The notes beneath the pieces are model-generated. The model worked only from the letters and a program-made list of their open reading frames with translations, was not told where the DNA came from and searched no databases. The translations under genes were made by a program, and so were the position numbers. Shown one piece after another: positions 29,411 to 39,352 of a stretch of DNA of 64,000 bases. The stretch covers positions 4,716 through 68,715 of the forward strand of contig NZ_CP055932.1 in the NCBI RefSeq assembly GCF_013927005.1, read 5' to 3'. Origin of the DNA: Enterobacter sp. RHBSTW-00175. Lineage in GTDB: Bacteria > Pseudomonadota > Gammaproteobacteria > Enterobacterales > Enterobacteriaceae. Each line of letters opens with the position of its first letter. The stretch's first letter is position 1.

Positions 29411-32400
29411 TCATGCCGACGCCCCAGTCTGCGGCGGTGCTTTCGGCGGCACCGCGCCCCGCTGGTAGGTCGCATCGAACACTGTGTCCGTCAGCCAGCG
29501 CTTGAAGTTGGAGTTGTCGCTGAACTGCTTGAACAACTCGGTGTGGTCGGAAAGCAGCTCAAGCACCACGCGGTTGAGCGCCTTGTCGTGCTCCAACTTG
29601 GCGTTCTGCTTGTCGGAGTTCGCCTGCGCATTCTGGTAAGCCTTGTCCTGCGCTACTCGCGCAGGGATTTCCTCGGTGAGGACCTTGCGGATTTTGTCCT
29701 CGTCCTTCCACTCGATGTTGCCGAACAGGTCGTTGAAGGTCTTGATGATCGCGGAAAGTTTGTCGATGTCTGCCTCGCCCTTGCCGCCACCGCCGCCCGG
29801 CGGCACTGGCTCGACCGTGGCGTCGGCGTCGGCCATTGCCATCTTCAGCGCCGCTTTGGCCTCCACCCTGTAGCTGTCCATGTCGATAGTCTCCAGCACC
29901 CCTCTGGAGAGATCTTCCTCTTTGGGTGCTGGCAGCTTGGGGATGAGGAAATTCAGGAAGATCGAGAGCTTCTCCCACGTCGGGTGGCCGTAGCTCAGAA
30001 TCGCAGCAAGAAAGCCGTAGCTGCGCACGAAGGCCTTGGCTTTACCCTTAAACTTGACCTGATCGTCCTCGCCGAGCTTGTCGGTGTATTCGGCCACGCA
30101 CACATCGAGGATGGGGTCGAGTTTGTCCCTGTCTTCGCCACTCAAGTACAAGGTCACCAATTCTTCCACCTGTTGCCAGCTATACACCTGCTGCCCGTCG
30201 AGTTCAGCCTTTAGGTCGTGCAGTTTGTTGGCGTCGGTTTCTCCAGTCTGGATGGTAGCGCGATAATAGTCCTGGAACGCTGCCTTCACCGCCTCGGCGT
30301 TGTCAGCAAAGTCGAGCACGAAAGTGTCGTGCTTTTGCGGATGAGCCCGGTTCAGACGTGACAGGGTCTGCACCGCCAGAACGCCCGCCAGTGGCTTGTC
30401 CACATACATAGTGTGCAGCAAGGGCTCATCGAAGCCGGTGACAAACTTGTTAGCAACGATGAGGAAGCGATACGGGTCTTGCTTGAGATTTGCCGGAATG
30501 TCCTTACTTGGAAACCCATTGAGATCGGCCTCGGTCTTCTTCTGACCACCAATCTCGAAATCACCCGAATATGCCACGATAGCTTTGTACGGGCTCTTGA
30601 TCTGTGTGAGGTAATCCGACACCTCGCGCCAGTAGTCGATGGCCCGCTCAACGCCGTTGCACACGATCATGGCCCGCGCTTTGCCGCCAATTTTCTGCTT
30701 ACCCACAACCTGTGCGATGAAGTGATCGACCATGATCTCGGCCTTGCGGCGGATGGCCTTGTCGTGCGACTCGACGTAGTGGCGGATCTTCTTCAGCGCC
30801 TTCACCTTATCGAACTCCGGATCGTCCGCCACTGTCTTAGCCACTTGATAGAAGCTGTCGTAGGTGGTGTAGTTCTCCACCACGTCGAGGATGAACTTCT
30901 CCTGGATCGCCTGCTTGGTGGTGTAGGTCAGTTCTTCGGGCGAGCGGGACTGCACCTTGTCACCGACCAGGGTCTTCTCGCCGAACAACTCCAACGTCTT
31001 GTTCTTAGGTGTGGCAGTGAACGCGAAGTAGCTGGCGTTGGCCAACAGTTTGCGCGAGGCAATACGCTTCTCGATTTCCGCGTTGACTGCATCCTGCGTG
31101 CTGTCCTCCTCGAACTCCTCCGCAGCAACCTTGCCGCCGAGGGCTTCGTGCATCCGCGCCGTGGTCTTGCCGCCTTGGCTGGAATGCGCCTCGTCGATCA
31201 ACAGCGCGAAGCTCTTGCCTGAGAGGTCGCCCAGCTCATCGAGGATGAACGGGAATTTCTGCACCGTGGTGACGATGATCTTCTTGCCCCGGCGCAGATA
31301 CTCGCGCAGCTCCTGCGCGTTGTCGGAGTGGCCGAAGATCGCCGCCACATGGTCATAACCCTTGATGGTGCGGGCGATCTGTGTGTCCAACGCACGCCGG
31401 TCGGTGATGACGATGATGGAGTCGAACTGCACCGTCAGCGGATCGTCCTTGCGGCGCAGCTCCACCAACTGGTGCGCCAGCCAGGCAATGGTGTTGCTCT
31501 TGCCGCTTCCTGCCGAATGCTGGATTAGGTAACGATTACCCACCCCATCCGCATGGGCGCGGCGCAGAAGGGCTCGCACCGTGCGCAACTGATGGAAGCG
31601 TGGGAAGATCTGCTTGCGCTTCTTGCGTTTCTTGCCGCCAGCGTCCACTTCTTCCTCTTCTACCACCTGCGCGTAGCTCTCGATGATGTTGGCCAGCGAC
31701 TCGCGAGTCAGCACCTGCTTCCATAGGTAATCAGTCTTCAGACCATCCGGATTGGGTGGGTTGCCAGCGCCGCTGTTCCAGCCCTGGTTAAATGGCAGGA
31801 ACCACGAGGCCTTGCCCTTCAGCTCGGTACAGAACGCAGCCTCCACATCATCCACTGCAATGTGCGCCACACAACGCCCCAACTGGAACAGCAGCTCCTG
31901 CGGGCTGCGCGTGGTCTGGTACTGGACGATGGCGTCGGCCAGGGTCTGCTTGGTCAGCGAGTTCTTCAACTCGAAAGTCAGCACCGGCAGACCGTTGATG
32001 AAGATGGCCAAGTCTAACTCGTTGCCGGATTCGTTGCTGTAGCGTACCTGTCGGGTAACGCTGAAGATGTTCTTGCCGAAGGCGTCTGCTGCTGCTGCGT
32101 TGCCCGGCGTGGGTAGCAGCTTGTAGAGATCGACGTGTACGGGGCCGTGGCTAACCCCCTTGCGAAGCACATCCACCACACCGCGCTTGGTGATCTCACC
32201 TTGCAACCGGTGCAGGAACTGAGTGCGCTTGATGCCGTCCGCCGCCAGTTCCAGCGTGTCTACTGCCTTGGGCTGGGTGGATTGCAAGAAGGCGAGCAGC
32301 TGTGTCACATCCAGCGCCACGTCGCGGTTGTAGTCAGTGGGCTTGCCCTGCACGTAGCCGTTGTGGGTGGCGGCGAAGTCCGTGGGAGCCAGCTCATGGC

Positions 32401-32482
32401 TGTACTCGGGCTGCGGCACACCGGTCAAGCTGCGTACCACGCGCGCCTCGAACCAGCGCTCACTGGTGTCAGTTTTCGCCAT
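29411..32482 (-). CDS. hsdR: Type I restriction enzyme R subunit (ATPase/translocase and nuclease)
   Basis: This subunit, about 1023 residues, cuts unmodified DNA after ATP-driven translocation. In numbering from the 32488 start, the N-terminal nuclease motif is NELDLAIFINGLPVLTFELKN with Asp159, Glu173 and Lys175. Walker A is HSAGSGKS (324-331) and the helicase box is DEAH (432-435). The C-terminal helical region would bind the methylase core. Two alternative starts (32488 or 32482) overlap the end of hsdS. It is the last gene of the operon and appears intact and GC-rich. Confidence 0.93.
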   Translation of the reverse strand: MAKTDTSERWFEARVVRSLTGVPQPEYSHELAPTDFAATHNGYVQGKPTDYNRDVALDVTQLLAFLQSTQPKAVDTLELAADGIKRTQFLHRLQGEITKRGVVDVLRKGVSHGPVHVDLYKLLPTPGNAAAADAFGKNIFSVTRQVRYSNESGNELDLAIFINGLPVLTFELKNSLTKQTLADAIVQYQTTRSPQELLFQLGRCVAHIAVDDVEAAFCTELKGKASWFLPFNQGWNSGAGNPPNPDGLKTDYLWKQVLTRESLANIIESYAQVVEEEEVDAGGKKRKKRKQIFPRFHQLRTVRALLRRAHADGVGNRYLIQHSAGSGKSNTIAWLAHQLVELRRKDDPLTVQFDSIIVITDRRALDTQIARTIKGYDHVAAIFGHSDNAQELREYLRRGKKIIVTTVQKFPFILDELGDLSGKSFALLIDEAHSSQGGKTTARMHEALGGKVAAEEFEEDSTQDAVNAEIEKRIASRKLLANASYFAFTATPKNKTLELFGEKTLVGDKVQSRSPEELTYTTKQAIQEKFILDVVENYTTYDSFYQVAKTVADDPEFDKVKALKKIRHYVESHDKAIRRKAEIMVDHFIAQVVGKQKIGGKARAMIVCNGVERAIDYWREVSDYLTQIKSPYKAIVAYSGDFEIGGQKKTEADLNGFPSKDIPANLKQDPYRFLIVANKFVTGFDEPLLHTMYVDKPLAGVLAVQTLSRLNRAHPQKHDTFVLDFADNAEAVKAAFQDYYRATIQTGETDANKLHDLKAELDGQQVYSWQQVEELVTLYLSGEDRDKLDPILDVCVAEYTDKLGEDDQVKFKGKAKAFVRSYGFLAAILSYGHPTWEKLSIFLNFLIPKLPAPKEEDLSRGVLETIDMDSYRVEAKAALKMAMADADATVEPVPPGGGGGKGEADIDKLSAIIKTFNDLFGNIEWKDEDKIRKVLTEEIPARVAQDKAYQNAQANSDKQNAKLEHDKALNRVVLELLSDHTELFKQFSDNSNFKRWLTDTVFDATYQRGAVPPKAPPQTGASA

Positions 32483-33875
32483 CGCCATCCTCCTCCTCGG
32501 TCACATCATCTGGGTCATCGCCGAGCGCAGCCAGCGCCGTGTCGTCCACCACGTCGTCCGGGCCGGGCTGCCAGCCCCGCACGTCCACTTGGCCTGTGAC
32601 CACATCGGCAATCAGGCGGTCGCGGTATTCGCGGATCAGCTTGATTTCTTCTTCGGTACGGGCGATGGCGTCGTCCAGCGGCTGGCATTCGTCGCTGATC
32701 CACCGGCAGATGGCTTTTTGTTCTTCGATGGGAGGGACGGTGAACGGAATCGTCACGAGCTTTTCGCGCGTCAGGTGCGCGATGCTGACGCGGTTCACGA
32801 TGGCATTGAAACGGCCACGCTTGCCATAGGTGAAAAACTGGTGAAACAGGAATTCCGGCAGCATCATCGGCTTGGCCGCAACCCGATGCACAGAGTTCTG
32901 GATGTAGCACTCCGGCAGTTCATCGTTCCACATGCAGGCCCGACCAACTTCTCCGCCTTCGCTGACCAGCAAGTCACCCTTGCGGACGCGGAGCTGCGCC
33001 ATCTCAGCTTTGGCTACCCACATTTCCTTTACGTCGCGCACATCGGGCTTAATCCACTGCACATTCGTGGAGCGCAGGTAGGGCTTGAAATCCCCATCGC
33101 CAGCCTTGGCTTCCGTGGTCAGCATCTTGCCCAAGACCACGTTGGCCACGTTCTTCAGCCTTTGCACTTCCCAGTGCTCCGGTACCTCACCCAGCCATTC
33201 GATGCCGGACGGCTTCAGAGCCACCGATGAATCAAGGCCGCGCGTGACAGCGTGGTCGATAATTCGCAGCTTCTGTTCGGTGAGCAGCTTGATCAGATCG
33301 CGCTTGGTCTTGATGAAGCGGGCCATGTGCGCATCCTGAGCGCGCAGGTAAGCGACGATTTGGTCCTGCTCAGGGCGCGGGGGCTGGATCAGCGCAATGT
33401 CGAGGAACTGATTCGGGTACAGGCGCAGGCGCGAGGATCGGATGCCGGTCGAGCGTCCGATGTATTCGGCCACGTAGGCGCGGGTGCGCAACAGGTAGTC
33501 GAGATACGCCGGATTGAAGCTATCGGCGTGATGCGGGCGATACACACCATAGGCGGGACTGACGATGCCCTCGTGCTTGCTCGCACCAAGCGCCGCCATC
33601 CACGCCCACAGCGTGTTGATGACGATGTCGCCAGGGCGGCACAGCTTGGAGCCAACGTAGCTCGCAGCCTTGAACATCGTGACCTTCTTTTGGCTGCGCG
33701 GGGTAACGCCGGTGAGGTGAGACACCGACAGCAGTTCCTCCTGTCCGGTCTTCGAGCGCTCATCCACCTCGCGGAAGAATGTCTTGGCACGTTGCTCGTT
33801 CCAGTGTTCCGGCACAGCAGGCAACCAGCGCATTTTCGGCCGTCGGTAGTTCGGGTACACACTCGCCACTGTCAT
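32469..33875 (-). CDS. hsdS: Type I restriction enzyme S subunit (specificity)
   Basis: This 468-residue protein has the HsdS layout: two target-recognition domains, each followed by a conserved helical spacer (IALIQPPRPEQDQIVAYLRAQ, then PFTVPPIEEQKAICRWISDE). A second TRD begins near GIEWLGEVPEHWEVQRLKNV. It determines the bipartite recognition site, which cannot be read from sequence. Its ATG overlaps the hsdM stop by one base (TAATG). The acidic C-terminal tail (DDVTEEEDGDGEN) is a local oddity. Confidence 0.92.
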   Translation of the reverse strand: MTVASVYPNYRRPKMRWLPAVPEHWNEQRAKTFFREVDERSKTGQEELLSVSHLTGVTPRSQKKVTMFKAASYVGSKLCRPGDIVINTLWAWMAALGASKHEGIVSPAYGVYRPHHADSFNPAYLDYLLRTRAYVAEYIGRSTGIRSSRLRLYPNQFLDIALIQPPRPEQDQIVAYLRAQDAHMARFIKTKRDLIKLLTEQKLRIIDHAVTRGLDSSVALKPSGIEWLGEVPEHWEVQRLKNVANVVLGKMLTTEAKAGDGDFKPYLRSTNVQWIKPDVRDVKEMWVAKAEMAQLRVRKGDLLVSEGGEVGRACMWNDELPECYIQNSVHRVAAKPMMLPEFLFHQFFTYGKRGRFNAIVNRVSIAHLTREKLVTIPFTVPPIEEQKAICRWISDECQPLDDAIARTEEEIKLIREYRDRLIADVVTGQVDVRGWQPGPDDVVDDTALAALGDDPDDVTEEEDGDGEN

Positions 33876-36253
33876 TACGCGCCCCCCACGATCTTGTGCA
33901 GCAACCCTTCGCTCTGCTGCTCCAGCGCGAGGATGTCGGCTCGAATATCTTCCAGCGTGCGCAGTGGTGCTGGCTTGTAGAAGTAGCGGGCAAACGATAT
34001 CTCATAACCGATCTGGGTCTTGTCGGTAGCGATCCAGGCGTCCGGCGCATGCGGCAGCACTTCACGCTCGAAAAACGCATCGATACCACCCAGCTCCTTC
34101 AGCGGGACCTGCTCAGTATCGCGCAGCTCGCTGTCGGGTTCGTACTCGACCATGAACCGATCCTTGCCCACGGTCTCCAGGTACGCGCCATCGAAGCCGG
34201 GTTCAAAGAAGTCGCTCGTCTTGAGTTTGCTGCGTTTGGCAATGACTGGCGGGGCCGTTTCGTCACGCCAGCTCACAGCTTTGTAGATGGCTTTCTTCTC
34301 CGGCGCTCCGAGCTTGTCACCCTGTGCCTTCAGGGCAGTATCGAAGCGGGTACGGAATTCATTGTGGTCATCGAACACGGTGCTACCTAGAGCTTTTTGC
34401 ACCCGTTGCGCAACCACCATCAGCGCCTTGTCGCGCAGCCACGTCGATGCGTCGAGCAGCTTCTTGCGGCGCTTGGCGGGCACGGCCTTACGCGCGGCGG
34501 GAGTCTCGCTGTCATCGCCGCTGTCTTCGTTCTCGTCCTCTTCGTTCTCGTCCTCGCCTTTCAGCCATGCCTCGATGGTCGGCTTGAGCTTGGCGAAATC
34601 GGTATAGAGCGCCTCGCCGTGGGTGGCGTAGATCTCGGTGCGTATCGCCTCGTCGCCGGTGGCAAAACGCAGAGGTTCGATTCGCTCGTCGGAGAGCTGG
34701 CTTTTCAGGCGCAGCGGGCGCTCGACGGTGATCTTCCAGTAACCGAAGTCCTGAGTGTCAAACCATTTCGACTCGGCGGTTTCCTGCGCCTCGCCGAGGT
34801 AGAGGTCGATAATTCGTTGGATGTCTCCATCCGAGAGTTCACAGTTCTTCTTGCCGAGATTGCGGCGCAGTGGCTGGAACCAGCCACTTGCATCGATCAA
34901 CTGCACTTTGTCACGACGCGCTTCGGCTTTCTTGTTGGCCAACACCCAGATGTAGGTGGCGATGCCGGTGTTGTAGAAAATGTTGAGCGGCAGGGCGATG
35001 ATGGCCTCCAGCCAGTCGTTCTCCAGTACCCAACGGCGGATGTTACTCTCGCCCTGGCCTGCATCGCCGGTGAACAATGCGGAGCCGTTATGAACCAACG
35101 CGATGCGGCTGCCCAACGGCGTGTGGTGTTTCATCTTTTGCAGCTTGTTCACCTGGAACATGAGCTGTCCGTCACTGGAGCGAGTCAGGAGCTTGAATTC
35201 GGCATTGCCCCCGTGGCTGACAATGAAGCGCGGGTCATTGAATTCCTTCTTGCCCCCCATGCGCTCCAGATCGGTCTTCCAACTCTTGCCGTAGGGCGGG
35301 TTGGAGATCATGAAATCAAATTCGCGCGAACGGAACTGGTCGGCAGACAGAGTGGATTTATCAGCGCCACCGACGATGTTCTCGGCCCCCTCACCTTCGC
35401 CCTTCAAGAGCAGATCTGCCTTGCAGATAGCGTAGGTTTCGTCGCTGATTTCTTGCCCGAACAGGTGGATTGATACCTCTTTACCGTGCTGTTCGGCCAG
35501 CTCATATAGCGATTCCTCGGCCACTGTGAGCATGCCACCTGTGCCACAGGAGCCATCGTAGAGCGAATAGGTGCTAGACTCGATGCGCTCGGCCACAGGC
35601 AGGAACAGTAGCTTGGCCATGAGCTTCACCACATCGCGCGGTGTGAAGTGCTCACCAGCCTCTTCGTTGTTGTCTTCGTTAAAGCGGCGGATCAGCTCTT
35701 CGAACACCGTGCCCATGCCATGGTTGTCCAGCGGCGGCAGCTTGATGCGGCCGTCGGCATCCTTAACCGGCAACGGCGAGAGATTGACCTCCGGGTCGAG
35801 GAAATCTTCTATCAAATAGCCCAGAACGTGCGAATCCACCAACTTCTGGATCTGGTTGTGAAAACTGAACTTGGTGAGGATTTCCTGGACGTTGGGCGAA
35901 AATCCATCCAGATACGCAATAAAATCATCACGCAGCCGCTGGCCTGCGGCACTGGCCTTGAGCTTGGCCAGAGTAAATTCCGATACGTTGTAGAAGGCTT
36001 GGCCTGCTGCCATACGCAGAGCGCCGTCCTGCTCGACCACTTTATGGGCATCAAGGAGCTTCTTGCGCTCTAGCACAGCATCCTTCGTCGTCTCTAGCAC
36101 GGCATCAAGCCGTCGCAGTACGGTGAAGGGCAGGATCACGTCGCGGTACTTGCCGCGTACATAGACGTCGCGCAAGCGGTCATCGGCAATGTTCCAGATG
36201 AAATCGGAAATCCACTTGATCTGGCTTTGGTCTTGTTGTTGCTTCTTATGCAT
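33875..36253 (-). CDS. hsdM: Type I restriction enzyme M subunit (N6-adenine methyltransferase)
   Basis: This 792-residue M subunit has an N-terminal helical HsdM domain, SAM motif I DGSCGTGG (233-240) and catalytic NPPY (318-321). It is longer than classic EcoKI HsdM (529), with an extended C-terminus that includes an acidic linker (KGEDENEEDENEDSGDDSE) and a late helical region. That is typical of the larger HsdM subgroup. It starts 11 bp after the GmrSD gene and would be co-transcribed with it. Confidence 0.93.
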   Translation of the reverse strand: MHKKQQQDQSQIKWISDFIWNIADDRLRDVYVRGKYRDVILPFTVLRRLDAVLETTKDAVLERKKLLDAHKVVEQDGALRMAAGQAFYNVSEFTLAKLKASAAGQRLRDDFIAYLDGFSPNVQEILTKFSFHNQIQKLVDSHVLGYLIEDFLDPEVNLSPLPVKDADGRIKLPPLDNHGMGTVFEELIRRFNEDNNEEAGEHFTPRDVVKLMAKLLFLPVAERIESSTYSLYDGSCGTGGMLTVAEESLYELAEQHGKEVSIHLFGQEISDETYAICKADLLLKGEGEGAENIVGGADKSTLSADQFRSREFDFMISNPPYGKSWKTDLERMGGKKEFNDPRFIVSHGGNAEFKLLTRSSDGQLMFQVNKLQKMKHHTPLGSRIALVHNGSALFTGDAGQGESNIRRWVLENDWLEAIIALPLNIFYNTGIATYIWVLANKKAEARRDKVQLIDASGWFQPLRRNLGKKNCELSDGDIQRIIDLYLGEAQETAESKWFDTQDFGYWKITVERPLRLKSQLSDERIEPLRFATGDEAIRTEIYATHGEALYTDFAKLKPTIEAWLKGEDENEEDENEDSGDDSETPAARKAVPAKRRKKLLDASTWLRDKALMVVAQRVQKALGSTVFDDHNEFRTRFDTALKAQGDKLGAPEKKAIYKAVSWRDETAPPVIAKRSKLKTSDFFEPGFDGAYLETVGKDRFMVEYEPDSELRDTEQVPLKELGGIDAFFEREVLPHAPDAWIATDKTQIGYEISFARYFYKPAPLRTLEDIRADILALEQQSEGLLHKIVGGA

Positions 36254-36264
36254 CGATACTTACC

Positions 36265-37995
36265 TTAATTCGCCGCTGAGGCGCTGGCATTGTCTGTGGT
36301 GACGGCGAGTTTCCAATGATTTTTGAGTTCTCCCATCAGGCGTTTCTGACGCTCAGCCAGAAGGTTGGGTGTCCACTCGTTTTCTGACCTAACTTCCTGC
36401 GTTAGCACGAAGGGAGACGCCTTGCCCTTACCCCTGAAGTAGGCATCCTTCTTCTTGGAAAAGTCGTAGTTGCTGGCAGATGAGTTCTTGTTCCTATCCA
36501 GCGGAACTAGATTGGCCAAACGGTGCGTCCAGCAATCTCGCTCGTCTTCATCCGGGAACCACTTGATCCAGTCCGAACCGTCAGGCGGGTTTTGCGGCAG
36601 CACATGCTCCAGCGACACGGCGTTTTGCAGCTGCACTCCAGGGGCTCGAACCAGAGATTCGAGACGTAAAACCAGTGCCATGCGGGCTTTGGGCAGGTTG
36701 CGGTAGATATCTCCGTCGAGAGCAGCCACGAAATCTCGCTTCTGTTTGTCTGTAAGTGCCAGAGTGCCCAAGGTGACTAGAGCGCCGTCGAAGGCTGTGG
36801 ACTCGATGTCTTTAATGAGCGCAGCGTAGGTTTCGATGCGTTCGTTGATACCCACCTTTGTGACCAACATGAAATAGGTAAGGCGTTCTAGTGATTCGAA
36901 GAATTCTGCGAGCAATTTTGGTTTTTGCCGGAATCGCTTGAAATACACCAGTGCCGGGGGTACCCAGTCCTTAAAGTCCACGCGGTTGAGCCAGAACAGG
37001 TGCTCGTTGATCGTCTCGGCGTGCTCGGTCGCCTCAAAGTCAGCGTCGCGCACGAAGTCCCATACTTCTGCATAAGGTTTGATGACGGAGTCGATCAGGG
37101 CGATAGGGTTATTGTACTCGGTGACGTGCTCTTGGAATTCCTTGACCAAAATGTACTTCTGCTTCTTCTTCGCATAGATGCTACGGATGTGACCGAACAG
37201 ATCACCAAAGGCGTCACGGCCCAGTGAGGTTTCGATGCGACTCCACTCCTTGGCATAGACCCGACTCTTAATGTCGCCTGCCGTGGTGCGGATTAGGCCC
37301 AGAACCTGCGCCTTGATGATGTCGATAGGCGCGAGGTCAAGCCCCCGATTATTGAGCACGGAAAAGATGCGGTAGGCAGCTTCAAGATCGGGCGTGGAGA
37401 TAACAACCAGCGAGCAGTTGTTGGCCAGGAACTGCCACAGTGCGATCAGATCGGCGGGCGGTAGCGCCTTGGCTTTGGCAAGCAGCAGCATGGCGTTTTC
37501 GCGGTATCGAAGTCGGCTGTCTTCCAGCTTGTCGGTGCTAGTGACCAACTGTGCGATGCCGCCCGGCTCTTGAATGTTGGTGCGAAAGAAGTCGACATCC
37601 TCCTCGCGGGCGGTCAGGCGGTATTCATTTTTCTCGCCGAGGCTGACCTTGCCCTTCTTGTAGAGGAAATCGGTGATGTCGTCGGCTGCGTGCGGCATGG
37701 CCTCGCGCAGCACTGCAAACAGCATCGTCAGCGTCGACAGGCGCTGCTGGCCATCGACCACCGACGATTTGGGCTCTCGGTCGTTCTTGATCAGAACGAT
37801 ACTGCCGAGGAAGTATTGGCTGGTTGCACCGGAGACACGCGCATCCAGCATCGCCGAGTGCAGATCATCGAACAGCTCTGTGGCCTGCTCGGTTGTCCAG
37901 GCATAGGGACGCTGGTAGTCCGGAATCTCGAACTGGTAGCTGCCTTCGAAGATCTCGCGGATCAGTTTGTCGTGGGCTTCAAGTGTCTTGGCCAT
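36265..37995 (-). CDS. GmrSD-type DUF262/DUF1524 protein (modification-dependent nuclease)
   Basis: This 576-residue protein fuses DUF262 and DUF1524, the GmrS and GmrD parts of type IV restriction enzymes that attack glucosylated or otherwise modified phage DNA. The N-terminal domain has DYQRPYAW (26-33) and the nucleotide-binding DGQQR (81-85). The C-terminal HNH-like nuclease domain begins SLEHVLPQNP (His464) and continues with RLANLVPLDRNKNSSASN. It lies inside the type I restriction operon, 14 bp after the regulator gene and 11 bp before hsdM. The pair would cover both unmodified and modified phage DNA. Confidence 0.88.
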   Translation of the reverse strand: MAKTLEAHDKLIREIFEGSYQFEIPDYQRPYAWTTEQATELFDDLHSAMLDARVSGATSQYFLGSIVLIKNDREPKSSVVDGQQRLSTLTMLFAVLREAMPHAADDITDFLYKKGKVSLGEKNEYRLTAREEDVDFFRTNIQEPGGIAQLVTSTDKLEDSRLRYRENAMLLLAKAKALPPADLIALWQFLANNCSLVVISTPDLEAAYRIFSVLNNRGLDLAPIDIIKAQVLGLIRTTAGDIKSRVYAKEWSRIETSLGRDAFGDLFGHIRSIYAKKKQKYILVKEFQEHVTEYNNPIALIDSVIKPYAEVWDFVRDADFEATEHAETINEHLFWLNRVDFKDWVPPALVYFKRFRQKPKLLAEFFESLERLTYFMLVTKVGINERIETYAALIKDIESTAFDGALVTLGTLALTDKQKRDFVAALDGDIYRNLPKARMALVLRLESLVRAPGVQLQNAVSLEHVLPQNPPDGSDWIKWFPDEDERDCWTHRLANLVPLDRNKNSSASNYDFSKKKDAYFRGKGKASPFVLTQEVRSENEWTPNLLAERQKRLMGELKNHWKLAVTTDNASASAAN

Positions 37996-38009
37996 TGTTT
38001 TCCTCTTTC

Positions 38010-38918
38010 CTATGATCCCTTGGAACTGCTCAGGGCTTGGTATCCTGGAGCCAGCTTGGCGCTCTCGACTCCGTACAGCACCAGCGGATCGCTAAGCCAT
38101 AGGCGATACTGTTCTTCTTTGAGGCGATGGTCAGGCGAGCAGTCCACGCTCCAGTGCAGCAGCATGTAGCCCGCAACAGCAGCCCGCACGCGCATCTTGA
38201 TCGACCCGTTGGTCATCCCGTAGTCCATCTTGATGACCTCGGGACGCGCAAAGCGCGGATGAGGCACTAAGTCCAACTCCACGATCCGAGTCCACTGAAT
38301 GTCGTTGTCCGAACGCTCGTTAGCCTTGGGTTCTTCATCAAGCAGGATAGGCGCTTCAATGCGGGTGACAACGAAGTCGCGGAACTCGCCACTCTTGCGA
38401 TCAAAAGCTCGGACGTGCCAGCGCAGGCCGGTATCGACCAGCGCAAAGGGCACAATGATCCGCTCGGTCTCACCGCTGCTCATTGAGTGGTAGCGGATGG
38501 CTACTGGCCGCTTGGCGTGGATAGCCCGGCAGATTGGGGCCAGCACATCCATCCGTGGGCAGCTCAAAGCCACTGGAGACTCGCATGGCAGCAGCGGCCG
38601 CGAGTCGACGTTCACACCATCTCCAAACCCAAGCGCGAGTGTCGACAAAACACGTTGCGTCGAGTGCTCGAAAATTGGAACAAACGCCTTGCCTATGCGG
38701 TAGATCTTGTTGCTACCATCGAATTCAATGTTCTGCGGTGCGATTTCCCGGTAAAGAGCCAGATCGCGAGTTGCCCCTGCCGGCGCCACACCGAAGCGCT
38801 CAATCAGGTCTGGGCGCCCAATATCACCGAAGAAGTAGAGCTGGAAGTCGATGTAGGCCAGCCGCTCGCGCTGGGCAAGGCTCAAATCCTCGACCCGTTT
38901 AGAGGGAGAACTAATCAT
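38010..38918 (-). CDS. WYL-domain transcriptional regulator, BrxR/CapW-like
   Basis: This 302-residue regulator has an N-terminal winged-helix region (about 15-70, QRERLAYIDFQLYFFGDIGRPDLIERFGV) and a central WYL domain (AIRYHSMSSGETERIIVPFALVDTGLRWHVRAF). A C-terminal WCX-like part (SIKMRVRAAVAGYMLLHWSV) follows. Proteins of this type (BrxR, CapW) repress the promoter of defence operons. It is the first gene of the five-gene operon, so it likely controls GmrSD and HsdMSR. The ligand is unknown. Confidence 0.88.
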   Translation of the reverse strand: MISSPSKRVEDLSLAQRERLAYIDFQLYFFGDIGRPDLIERFGVAPAGATRDLALYREIAPQNIEFDGSNKIYRIGKAFVPIFEHSTQRVLSTLALGFGDGVNVDSRPLLPCESPVALSCPRMDVLAPICRAIHAKRPVAIRYHSMSSGETERIIVPFALVDTGLRWHVRAFDRKSGEFRDFVVTRIEAPILLDEEPKANERSDNDIQWTRIVELDLVPHPRFARPEVIKMDYGMTNGSIKMRVRAAVAGYMLLHWSVDCSPDHRLKEEQYRLWLSDPLVLYGVESAKLAPGYQALSSSKGS

Positions 38919-39081
38919 GTGCCGCAGCTATGAAATGAAAGGAGAATGTAGTGATGTGATCCATATAGCGCTATTGTTATCATCAAATTGATTACAATCA
39001 TGCACCATCTTTACTATAACAACAAGATATAAAGCCTCAAACGTAGACATAGTTCGTCTTTTATTAAATCTCTTCAATACG
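38919..39081 (-). promoter_or_regulatory. Promoter region of the restriction operon with palindrome
   Basis: This AT-rich stretch lies upstream of the WYL regulator gene. It has a perfect 10-bp palindrome ATAGCGCTAT at 38965-38974, flanked by GTGAT on the left and TTATCA on the right. A dimeric WYL regulator could bind here. I could not assign a firm -35/-10 pair. Confidence 0.45.
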
Positions 39082-39314
39082 TTAGATTGATGTCATCCAA
39101 CTGTGAAATCTTGCCGCCCAGTGCTCTATCGACTCCTCATGCAACTTGCCCTTATCCACGGATTTGGTCTGCGGGTGAGGAATGCCGGAATAGCCATCCT
39201 TGCCGCAGAGCATTTTTAACCGCTGATTTGGCCAGTGCAGTGATTTCTGGGTTAACTCTTCTGCCAACAGCGTAAGCTGCTTGGGCCAATCCAGAGGCGA
39301 CTTCAGCCGTAATA
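39082..39314 (-). pseudogene. Unassigned coding remnant left of the Tn3-family transposon
   Basis: Two overlapping minus-strand frames look protein-like. One reads ITAEVASGLAQAAYAV from the transposon end; the other ends KDGYSGIPHPQTKSVDKGK and EHWAARFHSWMTSI. Together they could be one gene 3' end broken by a frameshift and cut by the transposon at 39315. I do not recognise the product. Confidence 0.35.
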
Positions 39315-39352
39315 GGGGTTTGAGGGCCAATGGAACGAAAACGTACGCTAAG
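39315..39352. repeat. Left 38-bp terminal inverted repeat of the Tn3-family transposon
   Basis: This begins GGGGTTTGAGGGCCAATGG and ends CGTACGCTAAG. The tnpA stop codon lies in its inner end. It pairs with 48082-48119 with one mismatch. Confidence 0.93.
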
